Shown one piece after another: positions 1-10,004 of a DNA stretch of 64,000 nt. The notes under the pieces are model-generated. The model was not told where the DNA came from. It saw nothing but the letters and a program-made list of their open reading frames with translations, and did not search any database. Within the stretch, counting starts at the first letter, position 1; each line of letters begins with the position of its first letter. Source of the DNA: Lotus japonicus (taxonomy: Eukaryota > Streptophyta > Magnoliopsida > Fabales > Fabaceae); NCBI RefSeq assembly GCF_012489685.1, contig NC_080042.1, forward strand, positions 45,994,066 through 46,058,065, in the 5' to 3' direction. Made by a program: the position numbers and the translations under genes.

Positions 1-1
1 T

Positions 2-349
2 GCCTATGCTTTGCTTGATGGCCAGGTATGTCCATGTTTAAAATCGGTTCGAAATTTCATGTCAGCCTCTCCTGAAAGTATTATGAAGAGAGAAGCATCT
101 GGTCATAAAAGGGTAGGAAATCTTTTAAGCAAGTTAAAAAGCAGGCTAATTGATAGCTCTGCTATGTTGAGAATGGTTTGGAAGGAGGATCCAGGGGAGT
201 TATTTTCAGAAATTTTGGATTGGTTTCAGAAGAGTTATCACAAGGACTTCAAACTTTTATGGTTAAAGATGCTTACAGAAGTGCTCCAAGAGACGCAAGA
301 ACAGCCTCTACGTGAAAGTTTCAAAAGAAAGTTTAAAGGAAAATCTTAA
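2..349 (+). CDS. 3' end of an unrecognised host gene (C-terminal fragment)
   Basis: An open frame enters from the left edge and ends at a TAA at 347-349, giving about 115 C-terminal residues. The peptide is well mixed, lysine-rich and helical-looking, with a basic tail ending KRKFKGKS, which could be a nuclear or nucleolar targeting signal. A segment around residues 60-95 (KEDPGELFSEILDWFQKSYH) resembles a globular alpha-helical protein rather than a transposon product. I do not recognise the family. A donor-like CAGGTATGT at 23-31 and an acceptor-like TGTCAG near 60-65 would define an intron of only about 40 bases, below the usual plant minimum, so read-through is preferred. A solo LTR follows 23 bases after the stop, probably within the 3' UTR or just beyond it. 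Real coding status is likely; the identity is open. Confidence 0.55.
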   Translation, partial: AYALLDGQVCPCLKSVRNFMSASPESIMKREASGHKRVGNLLSKLKSRLIDSSAMLRMVWKEDPGELFSEILDWFQKSYHKDFKLLWLKMLTEVLQETQEQPLRESFKRKFKGKS

Positions 350-371
350 TCTCTGCGATGATAATTGTAAT

Positions 372-485
372 TATTAGAAATTGGGAGGCCTAACCAACCC
401 AAAAGCTAGCTCAAGAGTTAAGGTTTGCATAACCATATATAAGCAATTGCTTAGCCACATCTCTAGCCAATGTGGGACTCTAACA
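372..485 (-). mobile_element. Solo LTR of a short (TRIM-like) LTR element
   Basis: A 114-bp unit is flanked by the 5-bp direct repeat GTAAT (367-371 and 486-490). On the minus strand it begins TGTTAGAGTCCCACATTGGC, a typical start for a common short-LTR family of dicots, carries a TATATATGG promoter-like core, and ends in a degraded form of TAACA. No second LTR or internal region is present, so this is a solo LTR left by LTR-LTR recombination. It lies immediately 3' of the partial gene at 2-349 and could influence its polyadenylation. Confidence 0.7.
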
Positions 486-490
486 GTAAT

Positions 491-3400
491 ATTATGGTAA
501 ATTATTACCAATTTTGAATTTGTTTTAAAATTAAAATAATAGAAGTTAATTGTAATATTATAAGAGGGATGTATCTGCACTACACGAGTACTAAAAATTT
601 TGCTCCCATTTATAATACATACTGTATTTTACAATTTGCGGTATACAAGTTACATTTCACAAATTAAATTACATTTTGCAGATTAATTTGTGTTACACAT
701 GATTTTACACTCGACAAATTAAACTGCGGTTTGTGATTTTCCCTGTTTCATTCATTACATAAAACACAAAGCATAGATAATATGCATTCACAATTTAAAC
801 AACAATTGTCATACATAAATAAATAACCATCCGTACAAACGCATTATCCATGAGGCAGAAACAAATCATTATCCATACAAAACACATAAATAATAATTTG
901 GATACAAAATTCATCTAGAACACGATGTGCTCTTCTTCTAGTATACTAAGTTTTCATGCACACTCTATTTTATGATGGCCTGTATGTTATGAAGTAAGTG
1001 CCACACTTCTGCTTGGTTGAGGAGCTCCGAAATGAGTCAAGTTCACAGATATATCCAACTACCCTTGCAGCTGCACCAACTTACCCTGAAAAATCGAAGG
1101 GTATTGAAGGGTGAAGGTCAGGGTTCAAACCCTGGTGAAGTAACTAATTTACTAACAATTAACAACTAACAACTAACATTTACCTATAAAAAAACCCTGA
1201 AAATTTGAAATATTCAATATTACTTAACTTCAGAATAATAAAATTGAAAGTACTATAATAAGATGCACAAAAAACTAACCACTAAAGAGATTGTCACGCC
1301 CAATAGACGCAATATAAAAGCTCTGGCAGGAGCAGTCACATTCCCCTCTCCACAAAATTTGATTTTTAATCGATCTTAATAGCATCTTAATAGCGTATTG
1401 TCATTCATATAGACTATTTTTGTTTTTTATGTTGTTTTGAAGAAGGTCTGGTCTTATAAAGAACTAATGCTCGTAGCTTGATCATCAGTAGTTTTCAGTT
1501 TTTCCCTTGGATGCAATATGTTCATGTGGTAGAGTTAGAGTGTTTGACAGGCTTCCTCTGTGTGTCTAATTTCTTGTTCCTATTTTATTTTGTCATGAAA
1601 AAAGCAGGATAACCATATAAATAAGCATAATTCATATGTAAACCACCAGATCCTACCAGTAAAGGTCCATTAGTTAAACTTTGTCTACCCTAATTGTTCT
1701 ACTCCCATTCTTCCATGATCATCATTATCATGATAACCATATAAACAAGCATAATTCATATGTACAATCACATCATTAGGTTGATTGTAGTAAAGTGACC
1801 TTTACTCTACAATTTTCTTTAAAACAAAAAACACCATAGACCCACATGGTCAGAGAAAGATTCACGCATATATAGCTTAAAAGGTGAAAATATTTATGTT
1901 TGTTGTTTCAACATGACCCGTTTTTTTCGGCAGAAAGCTATACGATAATTTAATAATCCGACTCTGATACTGATATTGGATTGAGAGTATATACTTTATA
2001 CTTTATGTGGGAAGTTTCATGTTTTAAATCTAAACTTAATTTAATGGGATGAGTTTCTTCAAATAAGAGAGTGATGATACATACACATGCATTTTGCTTT
2101 AGAAATTTTAGTGTCCGTTTTTGTCCCGCACAATATATTGTGACTGTTTAAAATCTTTACAAAGTGATGTGTGTGAAAGATATCACAATAAGGTATATGT
2201 CCATCAATACTTTTCATAAACGAAAATTCTGATAAAAAAAGTAAAAATAACGTATCTTTAATTGAATATTGATAAAATCAAAGGAGGATAAATTATTTTT
2301 TTTGAACGTTGGAGGATAAATTATTTAAAACATAAGAAATATCATTTATTTTGTAATATTCTTTTCCAACATTGTAAAAATAATAAAATAGTTTACTAAT
2401 TTCGCTTCAATAGCATGTTCACTATCCTCTATGAATTGGTTGTCTACTAACTCATTTAAATTGGTGTGGTAAGTTAGTTTTCCCCCCTCATTGACAGAAA
2501 ATATTTATTCATTTCGACGAAAAGATTAAAATAGAATTATTCATGATGAGAAATAATAAACATACGTCCCAAATACAAGGTTATTATAGAAACGTGGATG
2601 TGGGGATTCAATCCTTCCATTTAGGAGACACAATATAGACAATTATGTCTTGTGACCCGGAAAATATTAGAAAAGGTGATACTAACGCATGAAATGAAAT
2701 AAATAAATTGATGCATGAAATAAATAAGGGAATGAATATGCAGAATTTGATTTTTAGTTATTGAATCCTAGCATGCTTGAGTCTATGTGATTGGAACCTA
2801 GCAATATTGATTATTTAATTTGTCTCTAGAAATGATGAATAGTGAGTCGGTTTAGTATCGACAAGTTAAATTCTCATAAAAGTGACAACACAAGTTAACC
2901 CTAGAAAAGTCATTTAGGACTGTCGCATTTTCCAAACGAGCCCTTAAACAAGGTTAAGGGGGTAAAAAATTCTTGACAGCACATAATCATGCACTTTGCC
3001 CACCCTCCATTTGGGCCCTTTATGTCCGCCTTCTTTGACCCAGCTAAGACCATGTTAGGGTCCACCTTTAGGATGATTTAACAATGGCCCATAAGGTTAG
3101 CTTGACCCAAAATCCATGCCTCACATAAGATTTTTCAATTATTACATGGACCAATTTTTTTTACTGACAATTAGTATTTTAATGAAATTTTTTGTTCAAC
3201 CAAGACTATAATTTCAATAGAGTGAGTTAGAACTAGTCAAGGCTAACCTTACAGCACATTTGTTTTTAACAATCCTTCTTTTGCGATGTTTAACAAACCA
3301 AGTTTATGACCAAGTACGTAATTGTTCTGTCAAATAAGTTTCAAAGCTAAAATTGAAACACCATTGGTCAAAGCACTCCATTAGCTACCTCAATAGAAAT

Positions 3401-4252
3401 AATAATGATAAAGGGCAAATGAAAAAAGAGAAATAAAATATGAAATGAATAAAGAAGTGGCAATAATATCAAGTGCACATAGCAGCATTACAAAGCGGAA
3501 AGTATGACCGACAATTTAGTGACCAAAATATGCAATAAGCATGTCTAAATGTGAAAACAAGTAACCAATTTTGTTTATAAAACAATGATCATCCCAACAA
3601 TTTTTTTTCATTTACTTCTGAATTGTCAGTCACGTGATCCATTGCATCATGTGAAAGGGAATAAATAAAGCACAGTCCAATTACTAAATTGAAAAGGAAA
3701 AGAATAACTAACTGCAATTAGATCAAATGGTAGTACTTCATAAACTGTTGCATTGATATATGATTTGGTTTCTCTGCACAATGGCCATTAAAATTTTTAG
3801 TACTACATCTCAGAGAATACATCAGAGAAAGCTTAAAACATTAAAGAATCTAATTAATGCAATTGTGGACATGTCACTGTCATAAGATTACATTTTTTAT
3901 GCGATTTCAGATACCGAAAGATTTCCTTGGAATACTCTGCCTCTCAATTTCTGTTTCTTTCGATTCCACCTAGTTATTGTTTAATCTATTGATTTATGGT
4001 GTTGTTGTAAGTTGAAACCATTGACCAACAACACTTTGCAATTGTGGTAATGGAGATATTTAAGCTAACAATGTCGAGCAATTATTTAAATGGCAATGTC
4101 TTTGTCAAACCCATGATTAGAATCACCGACACCGTCACTCTAGTGTTCACATTTACTTTAGAAAATTTCACTATAAAGTTTTGACACTTTAATTTGTTTA
4201 TGCAGGTTTATATGAAACAAAACAATGAATCTTAAGACTATACCTCCATAGC
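491..4252. other. AT-rich intergenic stretch, no gene seen
   Basis: Stops are frequent in all frames and no open frame has protein-like composition. A GGTTCAAACCC motif at 1122-1132 matches a tRNA B-box and is followed about 60 bases later by an A-rich end near 1190, so a degraded tRNA-derived SINE may lie around 1090-1195; no convincing A-box was found. Repeated phrases such as 'aaccatataa..aagcataattcatatgta' at about 1611-1640 and 1733-1762 form a small local duplication. Nothing else could be supported. Confidence 0.5.
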
Positions 4253-4261
4253 CTAAAATAC

Positions 4262-4524
4262 GGGAGTTGGGTTTGGAGCCCCACCCCTTAGGCTTTGCAC
4301 CCCACTAAAACAGATACGGAATTTAAATTTCCGTATCAATACGGAAAATAAAATTCCGTATCTGTTTTAGTATATAATGAGTGGTTGAAAATGTGACACG
4401 CATGCTTAAATACAGTACGGAATTTTAAGTTTCATATTCAATATGGAGAATACGGAACTTTAAATTCCGTATTTGATAAAGTGGGGTGCCAAGCCCAATA
4501 GGTGGGGTGCCAAACCCAACTCCC
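4262..4524. mobile_element. MULE-type MITE, 263 bp
   Basis: The ends are inverted: GGGAGTTGGGTTTGG at the left and its complement CCAAACCCAACTCCC at the right. They are flanked by a perfect 9-bp duplication CTAAAATAC (4253-4261 and 4525-4533), the hallmark of Mutator-like elements. The interior is non-coding and contains several copies of a 'gatacggaattt' / 'aaattccgtatc' palindrome, so the element could fold into stacked hairpins. An apparent short reading frame starting at 4486 crosses the right end and is not a gene. Confidence 0.85.
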
Positions 4525-4533
4525 CTAAAATAC

Positions 4534-5172
4534 AGACATTTATGTCAAAATTGGGTGCTAGATGGGGCTGAAAATGAAGTGACTCCTCCATCATCAAGAC
4601 CCCACAAGGGTTGGTTTATTGGTTTTGTGGAGTTCCATCTTCCACGTTTACATCATTCTCACATGCCTTGAAGTGGGGAACTAAGCCTTTCATTGCAAAT
4701 GTAAAGGCCTCAGAAGTCAGAATTTACCGACCTGAATTGGGGTCCCTCCCCTTACAGAATCACAGTAACTTTCCCCTTTGATAAAAATATCACAAAAGAC
4801 AGCTTTAGATATTTTAATCTTACCAACTTTCACCAAATATCATAATATGAGTACTAACTACTGTAGTTTTACACAAGAAAAACATGAAAATAATGTAAAA
4901 ACTAGTCCAAAAGGGGTAAAATAGAACTCTATCAATGCCTAATATCATATTTCAATAACTTTCTTTTTCATTGTAATCAATTCTAAAATTGAGAAGTTAC
5001 TCGCAGAAATTTCTCCTCATATTTGATTATTAATTTAGAATCAATTGTAGAAGAGTTTCTAAGCATGTACTTAAACAAATCCTATAGAGTTTCATACTAC
5101 ATCTTAACCCAAAACTTTAAGATGATGCATGTAATATGTTTAGATATTTATCTTATCATCAATTAAGTGCAT
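4534..5172. other. Intergenic, with remnants of a dispersed MITE-like repeat
   Basis: No gene is seen. The stretch at about 4968-5085 belongs to a dispersed degenerate family built from phrases like 'aatcaattctaaaattgagaagttactc' broken into halves by AT-rich sequence and ending 'aagcatgtacttaaacaa'. Related copies sit near 5495-5585, 7280-7370, inside Aux/IAA intron 1 (35617-35815) and near 59640-59815. Ends and target duplications are too decayed to define. Confidence 0.4.
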
Positions 5173-5180
5173 GTTAGAAA

Positions 5181-5481
5181 CAGGGCCGGTCCCGACATTT
5201 TGGAGGCCCTGGGTTAATAATAAAAATGGACCCCTAAATTTTTTTTTGGAGAAAGTTTAATAGGAACATTAAGCAAAAAAAAAGGCCTTTTACAGCGCTT
5301 TGGACCTCTCGCCGCTGTTCAATCTTTTACAGCTGTGCGAAGCGCTGTAAAAGATTGACTATTTACAGCGCTTTTTTAAGTAAAAACGCTGTAAAAAGTA
5401 TTCAATTTTATTTTTAAGGCCCCTTCTTTTTTGGAGGCCCTGGGTTGTGGGCCTGCTTGCACAGGCCCAGAGCCGGCCCTG
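5181..5481. mobile_element. hAT-type MITE, 301 bp
   Basis: Terminal inverted repeats CAGGGCCGG and CCGGCCCTG are flanked by the perfect 8-bp duplication GTTAGAAA (5173-5180 and 5482-5489), as expected for hAT elements. Both ends carry 'ttggaggccctgggtt'. The middle (about 5281-5400) is a cluster of TTTACAGCGCTT / AAGCGCTGTAAA motifs in both orientations, resembling the subterminal repeats of CACTA elements rather than hAT sequence, so the element may have acquired a foreign insert. There is no coding capacity. Confidence 0.85.
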
Positions 5482-5489
5482 GTTAGAAA

Positions 5490-6290
5490 GTTCTTTAACA
5501 ATCAATTCTTAAGTCAAAATTAATTATGAAGAAAAGCTTCTAAGTGCTAAAATTGATTTTGAGAAAAAAGATGTTGATGGAAACATGCTATAAACTCATT
5601 CTTAATTTCTAGCATATGATGCCATAAGTAATTACATAAACCTAATGTGGGATATAGAAAACTAGAAAGATTAAAGAGGGACAAAAGTTAAGTTGAATAT
5701 TGTATGCATTGAAGGTGGAAAAAAAAGGATGTGTAGGGCCATCAATGAAAAACATATCTAGATATTTTAGCTCTCTACTATTGTAGTTTTACACAATAGA
5801 AGAATGAAAACAATATTAAAAGTAGTCCAAAAGAGGTAAAAATTCTATCAGTGACCTAAAAGACAAATTATAGAGTTTCATAATTAATCAAAACTTCAAC
5901 ATGATGAATATAATATAGCTTAGATATTTCTATTATAATCAATTTATTATAATATAGTAATTCTGAAGCGCGGGTTCTAGCGATGTCATATCATCTATTT
6001 ATTTTTATATAAATCTTCCATGTCAGCTTTTAATCCTAGGTGGCAATCTAAACCATGACTGAGTTGTAGATGAGTAGTTAGTGGTAAAAATGGTAGCAGC
6101 AACGGTGATCCTCGAATGCGATCGGACCATAGTCGACTATAACACTGACAAATGGGTCTCGCGATACAGGGATCCTAGCTTGTCTCATTTTTAAGTAAAA
6201 CCGTTCACATTTTAAGAACCATATATTCACCAACCTGTTTGCACCGGCCTATCCAATAACAACATTTGCATCAGTGTCAAGTGATAGTAT
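5490..6290. other. Intergenic and possible Helitron body
   Basis: No gene. The first 100 bases hold another fragment of the dispersed MITE-like family. The part after about 5990 probably belongs to the short Helitron whose 3' end is at 6320; a candidate 5' end (A followed by TCTATTTATTTTTATATAAATC) begins near 5993, but this is weak. Confidence 0.35.
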
Positions 6291-6293
6291 CCT

Positions 6294-6320
6294 CCGCGCA
6301 TCGCGCGGGTATAAGTCTAG
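6294..6320 (+). mobile_element. Helitron 3' terminus
   Basis: A perfect 6-bp stem CCGCGC/GCGCGG with a three-base loop (6294-6308) is followed 8 bases later by CTAG (6317-6320) and then T. A GC-rich hairpin just upstream of CTRR, inserted before a T, is the standard 3' end of plant Helitrons. The region immediately before it is unusually GC-rich for this window. The 5' end cannot be fixed; if it lies near 5993 the element is about 330 bp and non-autonomous. Confidence 0.6.
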
Positions 6321-6862
6321 TTAATTATGAAGCCAAAATCAATTATTAGGAGAAGTTAAAAGATGTTAGATTTTAATGCTATGACACATTCTTAATTTCT
6401 AGCATATAATACCATATTACACAAACCTACTATGACATAGAACACTAGAAAGGTTAAAGAAGGACAAGTGCAGGTTAATGGCTTAATGGTTATGCTGTTG
6501 TGTCTTGTGTTGTGTGCATTGAAGGTGGAAAAAAAAGTTGTGTAGGGCCTTGAATGTAAAGGCTATAGTTTAACTTATTTGGAAGAGAAGGTCCACCCTC
6601 ATTAAATAATAGCACAATCCAGTGGAGAAGGATTCACGTGTAAGGAGGTGTCTATGTCTATAAGGCAGCGTGCACCATGTGCTTACCTTTTGGCTTGAAT
6701 GAGAGATAAGGGACCTCAATAAAAAGGAGTGATCTTCCTTCCATCAACAGCCTCATCTCACGGATCTTGCCCCTCTCTTCTCCCTCCCTGTCTCTGAGTT
6801 TCTGTCTCTGTTCCTCTCATCCCACTTTTGTTATTTTAACAAACACTTCTTCTTCAATATTG

Positions 6863-6870
6863 ATATATAA
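6863..6870 (+). promoter_or_regulatory. Probable TATA box of the small-protein gene
   Basis: TATATAAG lies about 85 bases before the ATG at 6953. It is preceded by a pyrimidine-rich, CTCTCC-type stretch (6765-6825), a common core-promoter context in plants. The placement predicts a 5' UTR of roughly 55-60 nt. Confidence 0.45.
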
Positions 6871-6952
6871 GGCCTAGAGAATACATATTCATTGCAAATT
6901 CAGAGACTTGGTTGCAGCATATTCAGTATAAAGGTTTCAGTTATTACCCCAA

Positions 6953-7524
6953 ATGGCCTCTAATTGGAAGAAGACCATCACAACACCATTCAAGAAAGCT
7001 TGCACTTTCATTAACCAGCAAAAAACAAGGGATCAGAAGAAGTCACAAACAGGTGTGTACATGCCCATGGCATAATCTTAATTTCTTCATCACCACTGTC
7101 TAATCCAGAGTTAATAGTTGGTAAATCTTTGTATAATTACAAATCAAAATACTGTAATTGATGTAATGAAAATATTTTATTAACTAATGTAAAATGTCAA
7201 TTCTTTCATTTAATGTGTGGTACATGGTAGCTATGCTTGCTAGATATCATGGATTATTTATAGCATATGAACTGTTTTAGCAGAATCAATTCTGAAACAC
7301 AGAAGCTACTCACATGAACTTGTTAGCTTTTTCGGTCAATTGTAAAATGATTTTCAAATATGCATTTCTAATTGTTGATATGATATGATTATGCAGAGCA
7401 AGAGAGGGGTGTGATGGATCTTCAGGGTGAAGTGATGGCATGTGGCTATGAAGATGTTCAAGTTATGTGGTCTATCCTGGACAGGTCAAAATCCACAAGC
7501 TGCAACATGGCTTCTTCAAGCTGA
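6953..7524 (+). CDS. Small conserved plant protein, 75 aa, two exons
   Basis: Exon 1 is 6953-7052 and exon 2 is 7397-7524, joined across a 344-base intron (GTGTGT donor, TGCAG acceptor, phase 1) with the TGA at 7522-7524. The joined frame encodes 75 residues. The N-terminal third is basic (MASNWKKTITTPFKKACTF) and the C-terminal half holds a compact block starting MDLQGEVMACGYEDVQVMWS and ending in ILDRSKS. The correct splice phase, and the sense of the peptide on both sides, argue for a real gene. I recall similar short proteins in other dicots, with the same GEVMACGYEDVQVMW core and no established function, but could not check this. There is no signal peptide or membrane segment, so it is probably cytosolic or nuclear. 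The intron holds a fragment of the dispersed MITE-like repeat (7280-7370), and a MULE is inserted about 330 bases downstream of the stop. Confidence 0.75.
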
Positions 7525-7857
7525 ACCTTTGATTCCAGATTTCAAACAAAACCGGTGCGGCAATTAGCTAAAGTTTTTGGATGCTAATGTTGTTAGAGTA
7601 AATCATGGCTGGCTGCATCATACTTAAGTTTGATGCAATTATGATTGTAATTATGTTTGTAGGAGAAGATATTTAGGTGTTTGGTAAGGTTTGAATGATT
7701 GCCCCTTTTTCTTAGAAGAGGACGGTGGCAGTTTGAGATTGTGATTTAGAATCCCCGTGATTGATGGAAAGAAAATCATGGCGAGATTTTGTTAAAAGCT
7801 AGATTCTTTTCGTGTCTCTCTCTCACATTGAATAATTTTGTGCAGATATTAATTTTG

Positions 7858-9995
7858 GGTGCCCATTAGGGTGGGCAAGTAGGGATGACAATGGGTAGGA
7901 TTGGGCACGAGTTTTACAATTATCAAATCCAAACTCAAATCTCAGAACCTAAACCCAAACACAAGCTCTTATGGACGATAAAATGAAATCAATGCCCAAA
8001 CCCATTGGGTTTCGAGTAAAACCCGAAACCCAAACCCAAACCCATTCCTTACGTGAAAGAGCAACCCGATCCAGAACCTACTTTCATCCTCATCCATCAC
8101 CAATGTGAGACAACAATAATTTAGAGTTTACTGTCTCAAACATACAAAAGTATAATTAATCATCAAACATTAAGAACAAAGTTTATAAATATATACATGT
8201 ATGAGAATTTTTTTGTAATTTTATGTTTTGGGTATCTTTGGGTTCGGGTTTGGGCGGGTATAGACACGAATTTAACTAATACCAAACCCAAACCCATAAA
8301 CTGTTACAGTAACGGGCAAAACCCAAACCCAAATCCAGTCAACTCGATTTTTGTCCGTCAAATCGGATCGGGTTCGGGCGGGTACCCATGAGTTTGGGCA
8401 AAATTGCCATCCTTATGGGCAAGTTTGTTTTTGGTCCACCGGTGGACCATCATTAACCACCATTGGATCTTGGGATATAAGAATATTATTTAGATCAATG
8501 GTCAAGATTGAATTTCTATCAAAAGGGTATAATTGTCCCTCAAAATCCCCTAACCCAATCTCCTTCTTCCTCATCGGAAAAGCAAGAGGCAGAACACGGT
8601 TTTGGTAACCGGCGGTGCTGGCATGGAGTTTTGCTTCCTCTTTCTCTCAATATCCCTCCTTCTCATTCCACAAATCTTACACCGTTAAGATGAACTTGGG
8701 GTTACTAGGTTGATGTTGATTTGTATTATGGGTTTATGTTTTTGTATTATGGGTATTGTTCCATCCAGACTAAAATCAACGAAACACTGATCCAGAGAGG
8801 TTTCATCTCATGGATTGAGAGCAAAGAGAGAAGAGTTTTGATTTTTTTTCCAGATTCGGTTGAAATTTGATGGTTCACCCATATCTCTCCCAAGCTGCTT
8901 CAAGGTCCCTTCTAAAAATCTAACCTTTTTCATCTCTTTTCAATTTTTGCGTTCTGATGCCTTCTTATTATGATGATAGGGGCAAGAAAGATTGGGGCTT
9001 TCTTGCAACTTCAACAAAAAAAAGGAGAAATGTGAAGAATCATATTGGTTTGTAAAGTTGGGAAGCAAGGAGAGAGAAACTTCAAACCCAGATCTGGGCT
9101 TAGTTTTACGCTTGGGGATAGAACGGTGGGCGCAAACTATGCAGATTGATTACTACACTGTGAAGCTTTGGATCATAAATCAAATCCTGAAAATGAAAAA
9201 CCTTAAATAGAAAAAGACCCAGCTAAGGGCAGGAGAAGAATATGCATAGAGTGTGGTGTGGGAGAAGCCAAAGTTTGATGCTTTATTCAAAAGGGTGTCT
9301 GGGGAAAGGATCAAAGTGTCTGAATTTTATAATTTTGGAGGTGGTAATTAACTGGAACAAGAGTCACGTTTAAAATGGAACCAGTATATAATAAGGAACG
9401 AGTCAGGTGTTTCATATGCGTATTTACAACATTTGAAGGAGGTACCTATGCACTAAACCAAGGAGGGACAACAAAGTTCATAGTAGAGAATCAAGAGAAG
9501 CTTCCTTCTTTAGTTCTTCAATCTCTCACGTTGTTCCTCAGATAAAAACAAATATAAGTACAACATTTGAATAAGTTAACTATTCTACTTCAAAAAAAAA
9601 AATGAATAAGTTAACTATTCGGAACTTGGAGATCTGGGGCTCGTATTGTATCTCGTGTATTTTCCCTTCTAAAAATCTAATCTTTTTAATTTCTTTTCAA
9701 ATTTTCTGTTCTGCAATTCAGTTCTCTTATGATGATGGGGACAAGAAAGATGGAGGCAAGGAGGAAGGAGAGAGTGGAGGCAGGGGCCATGGCTGACAAT
9801 GTGATGGACCTGACCACAATGGTGGAGAGATTGAAGTGGTGAAGGTTCAGATTGGTCTGGAAGTAGGGAGGAAGAAGAGAGTGGGAGGAGGAAGGAGAGA
9901 AAGGAGTAAAATCTGAAATAACCCTTGTACAAAGTCTTTAATACCCCTGGTCCACCGGTGGACCAAAAACAAAGTTGTCAACCCTAGTGGGCACC
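7858..9995. mobile_element. MULE, non-autonomous, 2.1 kb, with nested hAT MITE
   Basis: The left end begins GGTGCCCATTAGGGTGGGCA and the right end is a diverged inverted copy ending TAGTGGGCACC. Both continue inward into an identical palindromic GGTCCACCGGTGGACC block (about 8435-8450 and 9950-9965). The ends are flanked by the perfect 9-bp duplication TTAATTTTG (7849-7857 and 9996-10004). A hAT MITE (7880-8415) interrupts the left inverted repeat, 22 bases in. No transposase is visible. Internally, a block of about 85 bases at 8907-8990 recurs in degenerate form at 9665-9756 ('ccttctaaaaatctaa..' through 'aagaaagatgg'). This may mark a duplicated or captured segment. The short open frames inside lack protein-like composition. 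Confidence 0.85.
7880..8415. mobile_element. hAT-type MITE, 536 bp, nested in a MULE terminal repeat
   Basis: The ends TAGGGATGACAATGG and ATTGCCATCCTTA are near-perfect inverted repeats, flanked by the 8-bp duplication TGGGCAAG (7872-7879 and 8416-8423). The interior is dominated by degenerate 'aaacccaaaccc' and 'gggttcgggcggg' tracts on opposite halves, so the whole element is close to a long imperfect palindrome. It belongs to the same family as the MITE at 61589-62333. No transposase is encoded. Confidence 0.85.
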
Positions 9996-10004
9996 TTAAT
10001 TTTG

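Noticed and set aside
23..65. An intron between a CAGGTATGT donor and a TGTCAG acceptor in the first gene
   Set aside because: It would be about 40 bases, too short for normal plant splicing, and the frame reads through sensibly.
1122..1132. tRNA gene suggested by a GGTTCAAACCC box
   Set aside because: No cloverleaf or A-box could be built around it; at most a SINE remnant.
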